Below are positions 43,506-43,625 of a stretch of DNA of 43,625 bases, one piece after another. Under the pieces are notes generated by a model. The model ran no database searches. It was not told where the DNA came from and was given only the letters and a program-made list of their open reading frames with translations. The stretch's first letter is position 1; the number at the start of each line of letters is the position of its first letter. The position numbers were made by a program, and so were the translations under genes. The stretch comes from an uncultured Collinsella sp. (GTDB taxonomy: Bacteria > Actinomycetota > Coriobacteriia > Coriobacteriales > Coriobacteriaceae), in assembly GCA_900548255.1 (NCBI GenBank), contig URKH01000007.1:1-43625 (forward strand), written 5' to 3'.

Positions 43506-43537
43506 AAAGGGCGACTCCACCATGGAGTCGCCCTTTT
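43506..43537 (+). terminator. Rho-independent terminator after pnp
   Basis: AAAGGGCGACTCCA (43506-43519) and TGGAGTCGCCCTTT (43523-43536) form a perfect 14-bp stem with a 3-nt loop and a T run. Confidence 0.95.
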
Positions 43538-43594
43538 GCTATTCCCGGCGGGGTCCGCGGGTAAAGTTTCCTGCTCTACAGTCCTGCTCACGAC

Positions 43595-43617
43595 GGAGGC
43601 CACATTAAGTGGCCTCC
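43595..43617 (+). other. Hairpin at the window's right end, perhaps a leader element
   Basis: GGAGGCCAC (43595-43603) and GTGGCCTCC (43609-43617) form a 9-bp stem with loop ATTAA. A possible -10 (GGGTAAAGT, 43559-43567) lies upstream. The following gene is outside the window, so the role is unknown. Confidence 0.4.
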
Positions 43618-43625
43618 TGTTCGTG

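Overview
The bulk of the window (about 770 to the end) looks like one stretch of a high-GC, non-sporulating actinobacterium of class Coriobacteriia, most like Collinsella. This rests on an actinobacterial-type integration host factor (mIHF) beside gmk and rpoZ, strong GAG/GCC/CTC codon bias, and housekeeping content and order recalled from that group; no database search was possible. The first ~730 bases do not fit. They hold the N-terminus of a SigG-like sporulation sigma factor, a YlmC/YmxH PRC-barrel gene and a low-GC promoter/leader, as in a spore-forming Oscillospirales/Clostridia genome. They run into rpsB at a conserved stretch of codons, so the left end is probably a chimeric assembly join.

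Layout: (1) 1-~730, Firmicute-like fragment. (2) 678-10800, forward block rpsB-tsf, then pyrH-frr-uppS-cdsA-dxr-rseP-ispG-proS: translation, ribosome recycling, isoprenoid (MEP) and lipid-carrier synthesis, and a site-2 protease. cdsA carries a frameshift in its first membrane helix. (3) 10801-16075, reverse-strand genes: a phosphotransferase-fold kinase, adhE and rpmB. Between adhE and rpmB lies a REP-associated tyrosine transposase (RAYT) element, transcribed forward and bracketed by inverted pairs of 33-nt-period repeats. (4) 16280-21760, pyrimidine operon pyrR-pyrB-pyrC-pyrK-pyrD-pyrF behind a transcription attenuator. (5) 22000-24410, mIHF-gmk-rpoZ-thiI. (6) 24624-28678, comEA-comEC-holA. 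(7) 28812-40668, rpsT, then lepA-dusB-hemW, a membrane-anchored DnaJ-like protein, dnaJ, mtaB, phoH, ybeY, dgkA, era and recO, mostly tightly packed or overlapping. (8) 40807-43482, rpsO and pnp.

Functional threads: uppS, cdsA, dxr and ispG supply isoprenoid carriers and phospholipid precursors, and dgkA (undecaprenol or diacylglycerol kinase) belongs to the same theme. The pyr genes cover carbamoyl phosphate to UMP except carAB and pyrE. comEA/comEC are the DNA-binding and channel parts of natural transformation. phoH-ybeY-era-recO is the widespread rRNA maturation/repair cluster.

The items most worth a second look are the chimeric left end, the RAYT element with its paired repeats, the site-2 protease with an inserted winged-helix-like segment, the DnaJ-like protein ending in membrane helices, a probable leaderless lepA transcript, an acidic N-terminal extension on Era, and the cdsA frameshift. 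No CRISPR array, tRNA or rRNA gene was seen. I found no clear multi-gene system that is wholly new.
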